Origin: Zonotrichia leucophrys gambelii | Lineage: Eukaryota > Chordata > Aves > Passeriformes > Passerellidae | Length of the DNA stretch: 64,000 bases | Direction of reading: 5' to 3' | Assembly: GCF_028769735.1 (NCBI RefSeq) | Contig: NC_088171.1 | Span: 90,318,912 to 90,382,911 of the forward strand | Shown here: positions 13,202 to 28,300 of the stretch, piece by piece | Layout: every line of letters starts with the position of its first letter | Position numbering within the stretch: position 1 is the first letter of the stretch | Position numbers and translations under genes: made by a program | The notes under the pieces: model-generated | Told to the model about the DNA's origin: nothing | Database searches by the model: none | Seen by the model: only the letters and a program-made list of their open reading frames with translations

Positions 13202-15062
13202 ATGTAATTTTTTATATGTCAAGAAAAGGCTGTGAGGGAAAGAGAAGTAGCAGGGTATATGTTCAAAGCAGTAAAATGTGACATCATACACCATACATAG
13301 TTTTAAGAGCAACCAATTCTGTTTTTAACCAGAAGGCTTAGAATTTATCTTGCCTACAAAGCAAGCACCTTTTCCAGTGCCTGCTTTAGCACTGTCAGCC
13401 TTTAAGTGACATGAGCTTGTGCCTAGAAGTCTGATCTAAAGCCAATGAAGTGAATTTTCCAGGTGTCTTAACCAGCTTAAAATGACAACTCTAAGTCACA
13501 ATAGAGTTCATAATCTAACAGAAAAGTAAATTTTAAAATAACACACTTGTTCCAGTAACACGTGTTTATCAATGGACCAACCCCTAATACAGAGAAGACA
13601 AATCCTATTAAACTTAGTGGGTGAGTGAAAGAGATCAGTTTATGTTTCTTCCCTGAATCCAAATTATTCTCTCAGCTCAAGAAGAGTCAGTGTTGATAAT
13701 GCCCTAGCAACCTCTAGCACCAACAGATATGACCTCAGGTGTAGTGATAAGAATATATAATTCTGCATTCCCTGAACTCGTCTGTGCCTCTTGGAGAGTG
13801 CTGATGCTCTGGGAGCTTGGTGCCACCTTGGAAAATAAGAAGCTTAAAATTTAGAAGAGATTCAAAATATGTCAGGTCACTCAATAATAACAAGGCACTA
13901 ATGATAAATTAGGAGCTTAAGATATATTTTGAATTACTGAGGAGGAAAACTTGCAAGAAAGAAACCATTATTTCAAAGTTTAACATGGATGACATGTTGG
14001 CAATAAAAATTACATATTTGATTTCTTAATTTGTTCATGTTATTACATATTTTGAAACTATTGTACTGATTAGAATATATAATAAATAAACCTTTTTTCT
14101 GCAAGATAATAATTCCGTGGCTCTGGAGTCAAAAGAGGACTTCCAGTTGACTTCAGAAGAGCATGAGCTGTGATCCTACATGGAAGCATTCAGGACATGC
14201 CTGCAGATATCACAGGCCACCTTCCACAGCCACCTCTCAGCAGATGACAATTATACCAAATTCCCAACCAAATATTGCATCATGATGCAGCACACAGAAG
14301 AAAAATTATCATTTCTCATTTAGAAACAATAACTCTTTAAGTTGTACATATTTAGCTATTTTTAATTAAAATCAATTACAGTTTAAATACATGTTCATAC
14401 TTTCTCTAGGGAAGGCAATCACAACTGTAATCTAGAGCCTAGATGGGATACAGTAATATAGAGAATGCCCATTTTATTTTAAATAATCCCTCATATATAA
14501 ATTATTTGCCCCCACAGAGCAATTAGAATAGCAGCTGAATATTTTTCCTTCCAGACCAAGGACAGCAGGGAGCAGACAAGGCAAAAAATTATTTCTGTTT
14601 TGTTAAGGGCATCCTTATTTAAATCCTGAAACGCTATTACATTTCAAAAATACTTTTTTTCCTAATCTTAAAAAAACTAAAATGATCTCTTCAGAGTATA
14701 TAAATCCTCTAAGGCAGAGAGAAGCTGTGGGAAGCCATTCCCTCATGAGTTGCAGGCAAGCACTCAGAGATTTCTTGCATAGGGAATGCTGCAGCCCTCT
14801 GGTGCAATAATTGGATACAGGATGACACAGACACAGTGGGTGAAATGATGGCAGCTGCAGAAGGCTGTGAAGATGATCTCTGCCTGCCCCTGGGCAGCTG
14901 GACTTCAGGCATGGCCTGTAAGAGGCCTCAGCGTTCCAGCTGTGCCGTGTTAGCACAAAGTGGCTTCTGGAATGCATACCCAGCCAGACTTCCCCATGCC
15001 TGTGCCTAGAAATGGGATGGAAAGCCTTATAAAGACTCCTGAATTACCATTTGGGACTTCAA

Positions 15063-15088
15063 GAGTGAGTGAGTGAGTGAGTGAGTGA
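15063..15088. repeat. (GAGT)n microsatellite
   Basis: Six and a half perfect GAGT units in otherwise non-repetitive sequence. Confidence 0.95.
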
Positions 15089-18000
15089 AAGGCAGATCCC
15101 AAGTCCCAAAATAAACTGGGATAGAATATGTTTAAATACTGAGTTTTCTAATTTTCACTCTGGCAATACTTCTTCTCAGCATTATGTTAAATAAAACTGC
15201 CTGTAGAAAGAGGTGAATGACCAGCAGATCACCTTTTCTTCTTCACACCATAAGCCTGATACAAAAGGCCTCCCCTAGATTCCAATCAGCCTTGGGAAAG
15301 GTACCTGTTAGGCAATTTTTGGAGCCAGACTTGTGGCCTTTAAATCCCACTGTCACAAATAAGTTTCATCTTCAAGAACAAGTTTAAGGAGATCAAGATC
15401 TGAGCCCTTACGCACCCACTCAGATTTATGAACGCCCACAGGCCCAGATACTTAAAGTGGGATATTAATTCTCCAGAGAGGCAAGTTCCTATCATGGGAT
15501 TTATGCCACCCTCCCTAGTGAGGGCAGTATAATCAGTGCAGCTCACCAGCAGCAAGCAAGCTCCATTTAATAGTATCTTCTCAATTCACCATTGCCCTGC
15601 TGGTTCCTGTGTGTGACAGTTGTACCTCCAACCTGCATTTCCACTCTGCCCATCTGCAGATGACATTAGCTCCAAGGGATATGGCACTCCAAAGAAAGAA
15701 GAAAAATGTAATTCCTAGAGAAATTCCCAGAAGCTTACCTGGCTACTAATCAAATGGAGTAGGAATTCTCTAGCACCATGTACTGGAAGAATTTCTGTCT
15801 CGATAAGTTGGGTTTTGACATAAGCCCTAGAAAAAGATGCATGCTGTCTCTGGATGGAAATCCTCTGTCACACCACCAGACATGTTACAAAAACATGCTG
15901 AATAACAACTAAATTCAGCTTAAGAGAAAAAGATAATTGGCATGATCATTTTCACAGACGTGCTGAAAAAAAGACTATTTGCAGCTATTCAAGCTACTGT
16001 GTACAGCTTGGTTTTTACATGAGAAATCAAGATAATACTTTAAGGAGGCAATTACTGTAGCATTTCACATGCAGTAACCTACATATAAAAAGCATTAGTA
16101 TCATAGATTATGCCCAGCTCTGCTTTTACATGACAGTGATTATTTTCCCTGGGCTTCTTATTCTAGAATACTATTACACCTTTTGGTATATACTCTTTTA
16201 ACTTCTTCCCAAGTACACATCTTTGAGGGATTATAACAAGAGTTTTGCTTAATAGTGTCTTATTCTCAGTAAGAGTAGTTACACCTAATTAAGGGATCAA
16301 TGGGACCAACACTTTGTTCTTGCACTTAAATAAAAATTAGGTATTGCAGACAGTGGAAATAAATTGAAATTACTGTAACCTGAGGTACATGTTACAAGCA
16401 ATACCAAAACCAAAACCAACAAGCAAAGGCATTTAAATGTAAATTTTATTTACACAGTATTTTACTGCATATGAGGAACAGGTTAGGAGAAAAAATACAA
16501 AGACACTGCTAAGAACAGTAAATATTTTCCACCATTTTATCAACCTTGAGATTTTTGAATTTAAACTTCCTGTCCGGATTGGGTGGCTGTCTGAGCTGGA
16601 GGGAAGCTGGAATGGGGGCAGCTCTTGTGATTCATGTTTTGGACCAGGGACATTCCAAGTGTTTTGATGTAACTTCTGGAGTTCACAGCCCATTTACTGT
16701 ACAGTTCCTGTCCATAAGCTCCTGCACAGAAGGACATGCAGACTAATCACTGTTATCAACAAGCACTAATAGTAAATAATTCTTTCATCCCACATAAAGC
16801 AAACACTGATAAGAGAGAGTAATTTATAATAGTGATCTGGCTAGATGCTTTAGGTCAGCTGGCAGGTAAATTATTATAAATTCCAAAGTGGAATTAGAAA
16901 TTCTTCCATTACATTTACCCTATACGGATGGTAATTAGAGTTATTAATATTACTTGTTTTTCAACTCTGTTGACCAATGCCGTCCCAAATCTAGTTGCCA
17001 AGAGAGGATATTATTAATACTTGGAAAGCATTCTATTGGAATAAGTGGTAAGACAAAAAATAGCATTAGAAAGCAAAATAGCACAGAAAAGGGAAGAGTT
17101 TCAAAAACTCAAAACTTCTGTAACATAATACATTTTTTTCTGACAAAATATACAGTTAGCTATAGATTGCTCTTCCAAGTATTTTGCAGACTGACAAATT
17201 AAAATTCAGACCAGAACTCAACAGTCCAGGAACATCAGGAGATGCCAGAAATAACATTTAGGAGCTAGATGTCTTTAATAGATGTCTGCCATATCTTAAA
17301 TATAAAACAACAAAAATTTACAAACCTGATTGTTTAAATAGCTCAATACGTTTTGAACTTTAGCCACCAAAAATTTTGACTCATTTCCACCCATCCTAAT
17401 GAATAAGCAATAAAGTTAAAAAGATACCCTATATGCAAAAGAAACTCTGAATATTCAGTTACCATCTGCTAATTGAATGGACCATTCAGAAAGCATGTAT
17501 GTGTTTTAGAGTGCTTGCCCCCAAAGCAAAAATCTAGAAACTACAGCTGACTGATGTGACCATGGCTAAATAGGCTTTGACTGGTGGGAGCACCACTCTA
17601 GAAAGTGTATCTTGTTTTTGTATGAGTTTAGGAGTTGATAAGGGTGCACCGATGTCCCATGTAAAGGACATGAAGAATTAAATGTTCAACTAGAAAAACA
17701 AAGTGAAGTCCACTATCTGGGAGTTTGTGGAAATATTAAGAACCCAGTAGGTCAGAAAAACACTAAATCCAATACACACTGTAGTTGTAACAATTATTTC
17801 TTTTTATGCTTCATGTTGCATCTCCATTTTCAATTAATTTTCTCATTTTTGTGCAGGCTTCCTTCACATTTTATGGGGTGTTCCATGGTGTTGGGTTTTT
17901 TCCCCCTAGGATTTAATACACAAAAGTTAGATCAAAAATGAATGAGTTGTTTTTGTTTCATACCTTTTATTATTTTTATGTAATCCTGTTTGTGAACACT

Positions 18001-21000
18001 CTGATTTCTGCATAATATAAGTTCACAAAATAGGAACTTGTACTGAAATGGGATACTCTTGATCTGAAACAAGGATATTAATCCTCAGCCTTGCATCAAA
18101 CAATGACAAGTTTGCAACAGATTTCCTTCTCTCAGCTCCATTATGAGAGTAACAAACGTGCTTTTGCTCATTAACTTGAATAATATATCAAACAGAAGGC
18201 CTTTAATTGTTTATTTTGCTGGCTGGAAAAGAGGCTGTGAAATTACAGAGGGAAAATGCAAGAAGAAATTTCACCTCCCTTTTTTCTTTGCTGTTTCTTT
18301 CCTCTGCTTTATTATTTTGCCTATACCAACTCTTTCATCCCCAAAATTTTAGAGAAATATCTCAGTCCTCTCTCCTCAGAATTACTTAGGCATTTAAGAA
18401 CACAAGGGACAAAACCCAGCTTCTAAAATAACCTCTATTTAAGGCTTGTTTGTGGTGCCTTCTTTCATGAGCAGTAAAAGAAACAATCTCATTACATTGA
18501 TGCAACAACTTACAGAAGTACAAAAATAGACAAAATGTATTATCAAGGGGGACAGAATCCCCACCTACTCAGGAATCTCAGAGCAAATCAAATAGAGATC
18601 TAAAAACCATCCCACAATGGTAGATGGGAGAAATTAGCATCTCATCTTATAGCAGTAAAAAAAAGACCAGCTGTAAAAAATTGTTCATTTCTTCCTTCCA
18701 GTTGCAACAGTGGGAACAGTTTATGTAATATCCTAAAAAATATCCTAAGAGATATTTCCCAAGCCATAGACAAAATCTTTAATTGAGGCTGTAACAGAAC
18801 TTTTATCTTTTGACTTACATTTCCACTCTCAGCCACTAGCTAACAGTGCTGTATTTTACTATAAGAGTATCAACTTTTTGTGCATTTTGTTTCCAATTTG
18901 ATTAACAAACAGACATCTAAAAAGGAAAGATTTCAAAAGGATTACAAAATCCGCTTTCAGTGTCTTACAAAGTGGTGTCTGAATTACTCTCAGTCAGGCA
19001 GCAATGGGCATGAAATATTTTCAGGACATAGTACAGCTAATATTCCTAAACTAGCCCCAAGAGAGGTACACCCCAGAGGTCAAATTCTTCTGTAAGATAA
19101 AAGTGCGAAACTCTCACTGAAACATATGTGAAAATCCCATATATAAATCTGTCCAAGGACAGAATCTGAAGAATTTCCAAGATGAAACTCTTGGCATAAG
19201 CACAAGAAAACCAGTTCTTTAAATGGAGATCCACATCTTTTATCACATCTTTTTTCTTTCCTCTGAAGTAATACTCAGCATTAATGGGGGGAACAAAACA
19301 AGTAAAATAGAAATTCTATAGGTTTCAATATCTGTGTGACAGCAGAGGGGAGGAAATAGATGCATCAGATTAAAAATATTAAATTAATGTTAAAAAATAA
19401 ATATAGGGTTGAAAAGGCATTTCTAGATCCATTTATTTTAACCAGAAGAACCAAGCCTTCTTTCTCAGCTCTCTCTCTTCTCATAAAGACCGCTGATGCT
19501 GAGTAAGAACACCTGATAAAATGCCCTGAAGAAGCTTTACAACTCAACTGGCACTTACACAGCAGATAAGTCGCACTGATATCAGAGTAATCTTTCCACA
19601 AGGATGAACAGCTCTTGAACAATTTCTCCAGGGAACAGCATTAGACACAAACAGACTTTCTCCATCACCAGACATGATATTCAGTTCATATGTAACATAC
19701 CTTGTGTAATGAAACACAGGAGCTAATACACTGATTTTTCTTTGTATGCTTTAACATCAGCAAGTAATATAAACTGATCATTTCTAATAGTTAAAAAATC
19801 TATGATGGAATGTGTTTTTAGAATGGAGACCTCACATGCTCACCTCATCATCACAGTCAAACAGCTGAAACACTTTGATCTTGTTAACAGAAGTTCTATA
19901 TGATTGGAATACCATTTTCTTATTTCCACCTTTTTCATTACTTAGTTCGTAACTGCACAGGGAGCAATTCCTCCTGCAATATTACCCAACACAATGCAAA
20001 TTCTTGGGTTTCTACTCACCAAAATCTCTGTAAAAATTAAATTTGAAAGGTTTTAGGCAAAAATCAGTTTGTCCAGTTCCCAAATCATGCATACTTGTTC
20101 ACGGTGTTTACTGAGCTTCACTAACTCCACACTAGCTCCTAAACTTGGGTATCTCCCCTGAACAGTCATCCCTGCTTCCTCAGTAACCAGTGACAGACAG
20201 TCCAGCAAGTACACAGGGTGGTTTGTTCCGTGTAAGTGTCTGCTTGGAATAGGATTAATCATTAGATCATTGTGTTGACATGAACTTAGACTAAATGCCT
20301 AACTATTGAATTGGTATAATCACGTTGAATTAATCCTTTTCTCTGTGCTCAGCTCCTTGCACTATATTAGCAAAAGCAAGCAAATACACACTATATACAG
20401 AGCAATTTCTTCCTTCATGAGCTGTGTTTATGAGCAGCAATTAGTTAAAATTCTTTGCTAAAAATTATGATACCATCTTTTGCAGATGAAAACATTAGAC
20501 AAAAATAGCCAATATGATCCAATAAGCTCACTTGAGAGATTTAAATCAAGCTTTTCTTTTTTTCTTGGTTCCTTTTTTTGGTGTTGTTTTTGTTTGCTTG
20601 TTTGGAGGGCTATTTGGATTTGGCTTTTTCCCTTAGTGTCCAAAACTGTCTAAGGTGAGAACAGCCAGCTTTTCTTTGGTTTCCAGAAGTAACAATTCCA
20701 CGCTGGCATGAATCTGGCTTCAAAGACCTTTGTAGGTATCAACAGAATGTGAGAAAAACATGATTTTTGCTCAGCTGGATTGATTACATGCCAGTCTTCG
20801 TGTAAGTCTCTGGTAGAGGCAGAGACATTCGCATTCTCTGGCTGCAGGGCGATGCCCATTTGCCTCTGTATCCCTCTGCTCCATTTGTTGCAATACATGA
20901 GGCACAGATGCTACAGGCAACAGGCACACAAACCCGGTTCACCTTCAGAGGAGACACCTTTGGCAGTCAGCAGGGCTGAGTCACCCTGTCCTGTCCTGTA

Positions 21001-24000
21001 TCTCCTCCTCTGTTTCTGTCATTAAAGTCTGCAGAATAATCATTACAGAAAACAGACAAAAGTATGACCACGTGGGTGTGTTTAGACTCCGGAGTTTCAG
21101 GCACCTCTGGTTTTGACTTCAGTCTTGGTGCTCTTTTCACACAGATTTTAATTTTTTTTGAAATTAAACTTCTGCTGTTTTAATCCATATCAGCATTATT
21201 AATGCTGAGGCAACAATTAGGATTTGTCCTTTTGGAATCACAGCATATACCTCTCCAACTGAGCTAACAGCAGAAGTGCTGATGATAGCAAACTGAATAT
21301 ATTGATTAATCATTAATAAATTTATATGATGCACAGCTTAACCAGTGGGTTTTAAACCTGTTCAATGACCATAGGAAAGGTAGAGGTTAGCAAATCCAGT
21401 TTCCATGACAGGTTCTGGATAGGGAATATTATAAAATTGCTTTTTCTATTTATTTCTCCCCAGAATCCTCTCTGTACTCTTTCTCTCTGCTTAGACATCT
21501 GTCTTCTTCCTGCATACCGTCATCGGTAGCCTCCACTTCTGCTCATACCAAGGTCTCCAGTGTCCCTTCTTATCTTTCCTTCTCCTCCTCCACCTCCACA
21601 GTCTTGCACGGTAGATGATCCCTTCCTCTTGTGGAGGAATGTTTGGAGTGATGGCATTTGTCCTCCCAACTCACTGTTAGTGTGGTCCTGCTTTCCTGGA
21701 GTAACCTGAGCACCTGCCTGCTGTGGTAAGTGGTGAATTAATTTTCTTGCTTTGCTTGCATGTGCTACTTTCCCCTTCCTTATTAAATCATCTTTATCTT
21801 GACCCACAAGTTTTCTACCTTTTACCTTCCCAACTCTCTCCCCAATCCCACTGGTAGTGGAGTGAGCAAGGGGCTACGTGGGGCTTGACTGGTGTCTGCA
21901 GCTGAACCACAATAAATATAGCATATCTCTAACTTCTTTAAAAGGTGCCAAAATCAAACTGTGTTTGATTTGATACATCTGAGGCTTCAAAATCTCCTTA
22001 AGAAGCAGAATACAGATGAAAATGAAAAGTAAATTGATGTGAAAATTAAGAGCTAGTCAACATTTTTTGTGTGATACGCTTAACAGTTAGTGAATCCAAC
22101 AATTAAATATTTAACTGCCAGTCAGCAAATAAATAATACCAGCCAGTCTTCAACAGACTATTTGAGTGTTTTAGAGCCCAAGATGTGTTGATTCAAGGCC
22201 TGCCAAACTGAGATTAACTGTTTACCTATTAGGAAGCTAGGAAGCTGGCAACTGAGTTTTGAAATGACAATGAAACAGAAATGAGAAAGTAAATAATGCA
22301 GACACAGAGGAAATGGTTTGAGAAAACAGTTTCCACATAATACAAGTTGCTAGTGTTCTGACACTCCAGAAAAATATGAGAAGCTACCTGAAAGTCAGTG
22401 GATCCTCATCAAAGTAAAGCTGGTAGGAAGCCCCAAACAGGACTATCAGTTGTAGAAATTTCTAGAACCAAGTAAAGAAAAGGAAAAGCAATATGGCAAA
22501 TCAGAGAATCAACAGGCCTCAGAAAAGAGTTTGAAAGTCAAGAGCATAGACTATTGTTTAACATACCTCTTTTTTGAAAAGAGAGAAACTGGCAATTAAA
22601 ACATCCCTTTTATAAAAAAAAATATCCCAGACACTGCAGAGCAGTAAGTTTGATTGTCCCAGTGGAAAAATTGGTAGAAATAGAACTGGTCCTTGAAGGG
22701 GTAAATAAAATACTTAATATTTCATAAAGGAGTCATAATTTCCAAAACAATTGAAAAAGTCAAAGTAGGGAGGTAAGACAACTTTGTTGATAGAAAATAC
22801 CTGAGATTTTTTTGGTCTTTCACCAAATGCTTTTTAACAAAACTAAATTGGTCTGGATTAAAAGATAAGGCCTCTTATTGATAAGCAATAGTTATAGGAG
22901 AGGAAACAAAGACTAGAAATAAATGTTCGCTCTCAGAATTTCATTGGGTGAACCAGTCAAAGGTTTACCAGTGATGAACATGGACCTGCACTGAGATACA
23001 TGTTATTAAATATACACAAGTAAGGTTAAAGAAAATAGGATGAAGGAGAAAGGAGAAAAAATCAAATTTGGTGAAGGCACAGATACAGAATAGCAAAATC
23101 TGAAATGGAAAATTCATTATGTTGATTAATTGAGTCCTAAGATGTCAGATGAAATTAGGTCTTAATAAGCATAGTTGTGCACATAAGAAGAATATGTCTA
23201 ACTATAAACAAGGACTGAGTTGATATTTGTTCTTAGGTAATTGCTAGAAACATCTAAATTCAGAATCTAAAAAAACAGGTCCTAAAGTTGCTGTGCTTAT
23301 TTGTGCATATGCTACACTCAATGAATATCAGTAATAATGAGAATGAAACTGAGAACAACAGTCATCATGTCATTATGACACTTTGTAAACACTTGTCAAA
23401 CCCACACGCTGGATGCTGTGTGCAATATCCAACAGAGCAAACCAGGAAAACTAGAGAATTGCAAAGATGATCAGAGGTATACATTTTTTCCTATGTGGGC
23501 AAGAGTACATAGCAGACTTTTCAGCTTGTAAAAGATGTAACTGTCTATACAATCATTGAGAGGATAAATAGTGCGAATAAAAAATATTCATCCACTATAT
23601 CTCATTACAGAAGGACAAGGGGGTGTTCAGAGAAATTACCAGGTAGCAAAAGGAAATTTTTTTTTAAAAAGATGGCTATTTCAGCTGTAGAATTCATTCC
23701 CACAGTAAATCAAAAACTAAACAAGCTCCAAAATTATAACATAGGATGACTTTATACATTTGGCCATTGTAAATGGTGGTCTCTATGGCATATCTGTCTG
23801 ATTCCCAAAAGATGGACCAGCAGCTGGATTTGTTGGGTCCCTTCCTTCTCCCTTATAATCCATTTTCATTCCTGCTGTCAGAAGCAATTCTAACAATACA
23901 GCTCATACAGCCTGCAGAGTGGTGCTGCTGGCCCAATGCAGGTGATCCACAGGGAAGAGTAAAAGGCAAACAGTGCTGCTCTTCCCTCTGTGCTGCTTTC

Positions 24001-24747
24001 CAAGAGCCCATCACAGTCTTTCTACTTTAGAGGACTTTTTTTTTTGCACAATCTCTACTATTCTATTACCATTCCCTCTTCATGTTATTAAAAACTAAAT
24101 TTATTTTGATATCAAGGTGATTCACTGTTAAACCATGAGAACAATTCTGAGCCTTCCTCCTGTCTATGAACATGCCGTACTTCACAGGCTCTGTTACATC
24201 CTAGGGAATTTTATAAGTTGTCAAATTGTTAATATAAATGGCCTGTGACAGCTGGACAGAAGAAATAAATCGCATGCAAATACAGCACATGTGTACACAC
24301 ATATTCATAGTATTTACCTGTCTTTAATTACAGACTTGAAAATATTCATTATTTCCTGAAAAATAATTATTTCCAAAAATATGTACTGTTACGCGACAAA
24401 AGAATCAGAACAAAGAAATGAAAATAAACTCTATGCCTACAGGAAGAAGAAAGCAGGGGAAAACAAAACAAAACAGAAGAGGGACAAAGATTAACTCAAG
24501 CCAAAAGAAAAGAAAAAGAAAGGAGTGAAAAAACTAACAAAGAGTAAGAAAATAAAGCAAACAAATTACAAACAGAGAGATATAAAAGAAGGAAAGTGAG
24601 TAATGAATATTTGTTGGGGTTTTGTTCTACTTTTACAAGAATGGAAACACAATAATTTGAAAGATAAAATGGTTTGGAATTTCTTTTTTTTTAAATTTAG
24701 GTATTATTTTCTGGTTTCTTTCTAAGAGACACAGGGAGATCGTGGAA

Positions 24748-24960
24748 ATCAGAATCACATAACAATCTGTGCAGAAGGCGACCTTTAAAGGTTATCCAGT
24801 CCAATTCCCCTGCAGCAAGCAGGGACATCTTCAACTAAATCAGGTTGCTCAGAGTTCCCATCCAACCTGGACTTGGATGTTTCAGGTGTGAGGCACCTAC
24901 AAAATAGCAACTCTCTGGAACACAGAGAAATTTCCTCTAGCCCAAACACAGAGAGTTGTC
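24748..24960 (-). mobile_element. CR1 LINE fragment, 3' end, - orientation
   Basis: It starts with ATCAGAATCACATAACAATC, a decayed CR1 tail in reverse. Reverse-complement CR1 follows (GGTTATCCAGTCCAATTCCC, then TTGCTCAGAGTTCCCATCCA and CCTGGACTTGGATGTTTCAG). It becomes unrecognisable after about 24960. It is diverged and non-coding. Confidence 0.85.
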
Positions 24961-27900
24961 CCTCACTTACCCCACCTGCCCTCACACAGCCACTTCTCTC
25001 ACTGGCAAGGGAGATTTTCTGTTACATTCAAGTAATGTGCTAGAGCCTGCTTTTTCACCATGGTACAAAAACAAATAACATGGAGCACTCTGCAGGTTCA
25101 TTTCCCAAATTATCCAGGACCAGAGACAGTCCGGTGAAGGTACTGCCCGAGACACAGAGCTTGGAACCACTTGTCACTTTATGACAACCCAATTTCTTCA
25201 CACATTGTTTCCAAATGTAAAATGGAACTGACTAGATGAGAAGTCTGTGCATGTCAGAGAACACTCAGGGTGTATAGAAATGATGTCTTGAATTGGCTGG
25301 GTGAGAAGTATATTCCTTTTGATTGTTGCTTCTTTCTTTTTAATGTTCTCAGAAAACGGCTGTATCTTTCGGAGTCTCTCAAGGATTTTTAGATAAAAAG
25401 AGAGGTTTTATCTTTGCATGTCTATAAGCAGTGAAAAACTCCAGAGACTGAAACCTACAGGCAATTCAAATAAACTAAATCCGATCAAGGTAATATCAAT
25501 GCCAGAATTAGAAGAAAACCCAGAGAGAATATCAATAACAACATTAAAACAGCAGGTTTCAACTGGAATCAATAGGCAGTATAAACAGAAAAAATTAAGT
25601 CACAAAGTGATAGTAGATAAAAGCTCCCCACTCATTAAAATTCTGTTTGTCTTTGTGTCTTTTTATCAATGTACCTATATATCTATGCAAGTGTATCAAA
25701 GTTTATAATGTAAAAGAATGATGAAATAATCTAATTAATTTCCGGTGTCATTTCACATATTTCTTTCAAGTTAAAACTGCAATATTAATAATGGTTTGCA
25801 ATTTAATAAAATATCTCTATGTCCTATTAACTTCTATATCTGCTTGTTATAAAGCCCTTTTTTATCAAATAGCTAAACTTCAAAAGATTTCTGCTTTGAT
25901 CTGAAATGAAAAAATGAGGTTCATTCCATTTGTACAGAATAACCTCACTATATCTTACAGAAAGACAGTTGTCTGTTACTGCCTTTCTGTTTCAAAATAC
26001 ATTGTAACTTGGGCAAGCAAGAAGAAAAAGTAGAGAAGACTGAGCTTTGTGAAGAGACATTATAATGTGGCTGGGGCTGTGTCAAAATTTATGATGGCTG
26101 CAGCAAGTGAGATATTCTTCCTACTTGAAAAACAATAAAAGTTTCAGGAATAAAATGTGTAGGTGTTTAAAGGTGGGTTTAATGCTCTGGGGATTAGCTT
26201 TCATGGTTTATTTTTACTTTCAGAACTGAGATTTTAACAATATGTTAATTGATTGTGATTTTCCAATGGCTTTTTCTTCCCCACAGGATAAAAAAAGATA
26301 CTTGATAAGTACAGTAAGGGAGAAATATTCTAGTTTTAAGTTGTTTATGGAATTTATATCCCAAGTCAGCATTTCAGAAGATGCCAGTCCAGATATCCAG
26401 AGGGCAAATTAACAATCTTTGCATGACCAAGACACCCACTGATATTATTAAAATTTTGATCCAAAAAGGAACTCAGGGCTGGGTCTATATTAAACCATGT
26501 CTGACACTCACATGATTTCTAGATGACAAAGAAAAAAAAAAAGCCATATTTTATATATTGTTCAACCTAGAGCCTTTGTAAAGAAATACCATGAACCACA
26601 GTAAATGTTACGACTTCAGTCAGAGCACCTTTCTGTCAGAACACCCTTTTTAGTGGGTCCTTTAAACATCATTGGTGAGTGAACTGGAAGTTCAGGAAAA
26701 GGCAATATAGCTGATCATAGCTATTTTACAATAAGGCAGGCAGTGTGAAAAGGGCTGCTGAGGACTAGAGTAAAGGTTTTTCTTGCCAGTTTATCATCCA
26801 ATAAAGGTCCTTATGCTGGAGCTTACAGGTATCCTTCACTGACAAAGGCAAGAAGGGATCTGTGCTACCCAGCTCAGGTCTGCAGTTGCGTCAGTAAAAG
26901 CAATTTATCCACTGGTACCCATCTGCATCTCCTCCCCATAGCTTCTATCCCCCTTATCCACAACCACATTGACCTCAGATCACCCTCATCCTCTACTTTC
27001 AGTATGATTAATCCATACTCTAATAGCTATACTCCCCTCCAAGGAACTTCCCTGCAACTCTTTCACTGCCCCATGCCTCCCCCTGCTTGCACCACCAGCC
27101 CAGATGCACATGGAGTTATTTATATCAAGTACTGCCTGCCTCTCAAGCCCCTGTCTGCTTCCAAAATACCTGCTACACCAAATTTTCTAACTGAAAAGGT
27201 GGCTCAGTGCAATTTTCACTGAAGAATGTGAACAGAATTTGTTGTGAAGGAATTTGGCAATGAGGGAGACATGACGGCTGCTGTATAAGAATCTAGAAAG
27301 TTTTCATTCCAGTTTTCATAAGCTTTTTATTCTTCATGCTCTGTTCAGTAGCAACAGTGAACAAAAGCAGTCACATGGACCAATCCTTTATATCAACCCC
27401 TGTTAGCAATCCTTAGGAATTGCTTGTCACAAGGGGGCTGGAATATACAATTGAATTTATGGCCGATTTAAACTTCTGGTTTTGTAGTTAACAGTGGTTT
27501 AAAGTTAATTGATATAGATTTATTAATTAACTGTCCAGAGGAAGTTTTATAGCTGATGTTGTTGTTTTCCCTGGAAATAGTGCATTGTGTAAAAGTAAAA
27601 GACAAAAGATCAGCTACACAAACGTGATGCTGTTATCAGTTTGTCTACTTGTTTTATCTCATATGAGAATAAGCATTAACATTCTGAGTCAGATGTTCTC
27701 ATTAATGTGATTCCCATCGTGAAACTGAAAATACACAAGCTATCAACATTTCTAAGACTCTCTTTGTTCATGTCACAAAACTGCTCTTCAGAGTGCCAGC
27801 CCCACAAAAGTTGTAAATGTTCTTACTGAGTCTTACTTGCCTAAGGAAAGGAGCTGCAAAAAGGTCTGAGGTCCCTTTTTGATTTTAAGCCAAGGTCCTC

Positions 27901-28120
27901 AGAACCTCTGCTGCCTCCATCCTAACCTGGATGTACCTAAAGTTCCCATATGTCTAAATATCTATTTGCTTCATCTGGCAGATCCAGACTAATAGGTCCT
28001 TTTGGAAAATGCCCTCTGAATCAAATCCTTCACAAAGAAAGGTACGGGTAACTAACACTTCTTTTGCACAAAGAATAGTTTCATTTGAAGTTTCACAGTC
28101 ATTTAAGAGAAAAAAAGACT
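24961..28120. other. AT-rich intergenic DNA
   Basis: No supportable gene. Pyrimidine-rich sequence is present at 26890-27190. From 27230 the sequence is non-repetitive and rich in TAAT motifs, and is listed separately as a candidate regulatory block. Confidence 0.6.
27230..27720. promoter_or_regulatory. Candidate conserved regulatory block
   Basis: This repeat-free stretch has a TTAATTAA palindrome at 27533-27540, a nearby GTTAATTGAT, GATA-like TTATCA and SOX-like ATTGTG motifs. Its texture suits an enhancer in the IRX1-IRX2 desert. Conservation is not tested, so this is inference. Confidence 0.25.
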
Positions 28121-28124
28121 CCAA

Positions 28125-28300
28125 AAATATGCCACCTTGGATTGGATATCAGGAAAACTTTATTATCTTGGGAACAGTGAAACTATTCCAGTGAAGCAGG
28201 TTACCCAAAAAGACTGTGCAGTCTCTATCTCAGAAAGTGTCAAGACCCAACTGGATAAAGCCCAATGCATTCCTGTTTGATCCCATAGTCAAACATGCTT
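28125..28300 (+). mobile_element. Old CR1 LINE fragment, + orientation
   Basis: It resembles the CR1 3' region in order: GATTGGATATCAGGAAAACT, a degraded GGAACAGGTTGCCC segment (CCAGTGAAGCAGGTTACCC), a diverged TGTGCAGTCTC segment, and AAGACCCAACTGGATAAAGC. The terminal octamers are not visible. The copy is strongly diverged. Confidence 0.7.

Larger units (their letters stand above)
4391..24745. other. AT-rich gene desert without recognisable genes
   Basis: About 20 kb with no coding region that can be supported. The longest frames (about 120 codons at 14615-14977 on -, 110 at 5339-5671 on +) have no motif or homology I recognise. It contains a (GAGT)n microsatellite, an AT-rich block with a perfect palindrome, and weakly CR1-like sequence near 5.8-6.0 kb. 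The 11.65-11.97 kb segment is TAAT/ATTA-rich and repeat-free and may be regulatory. Confidence 0.6.
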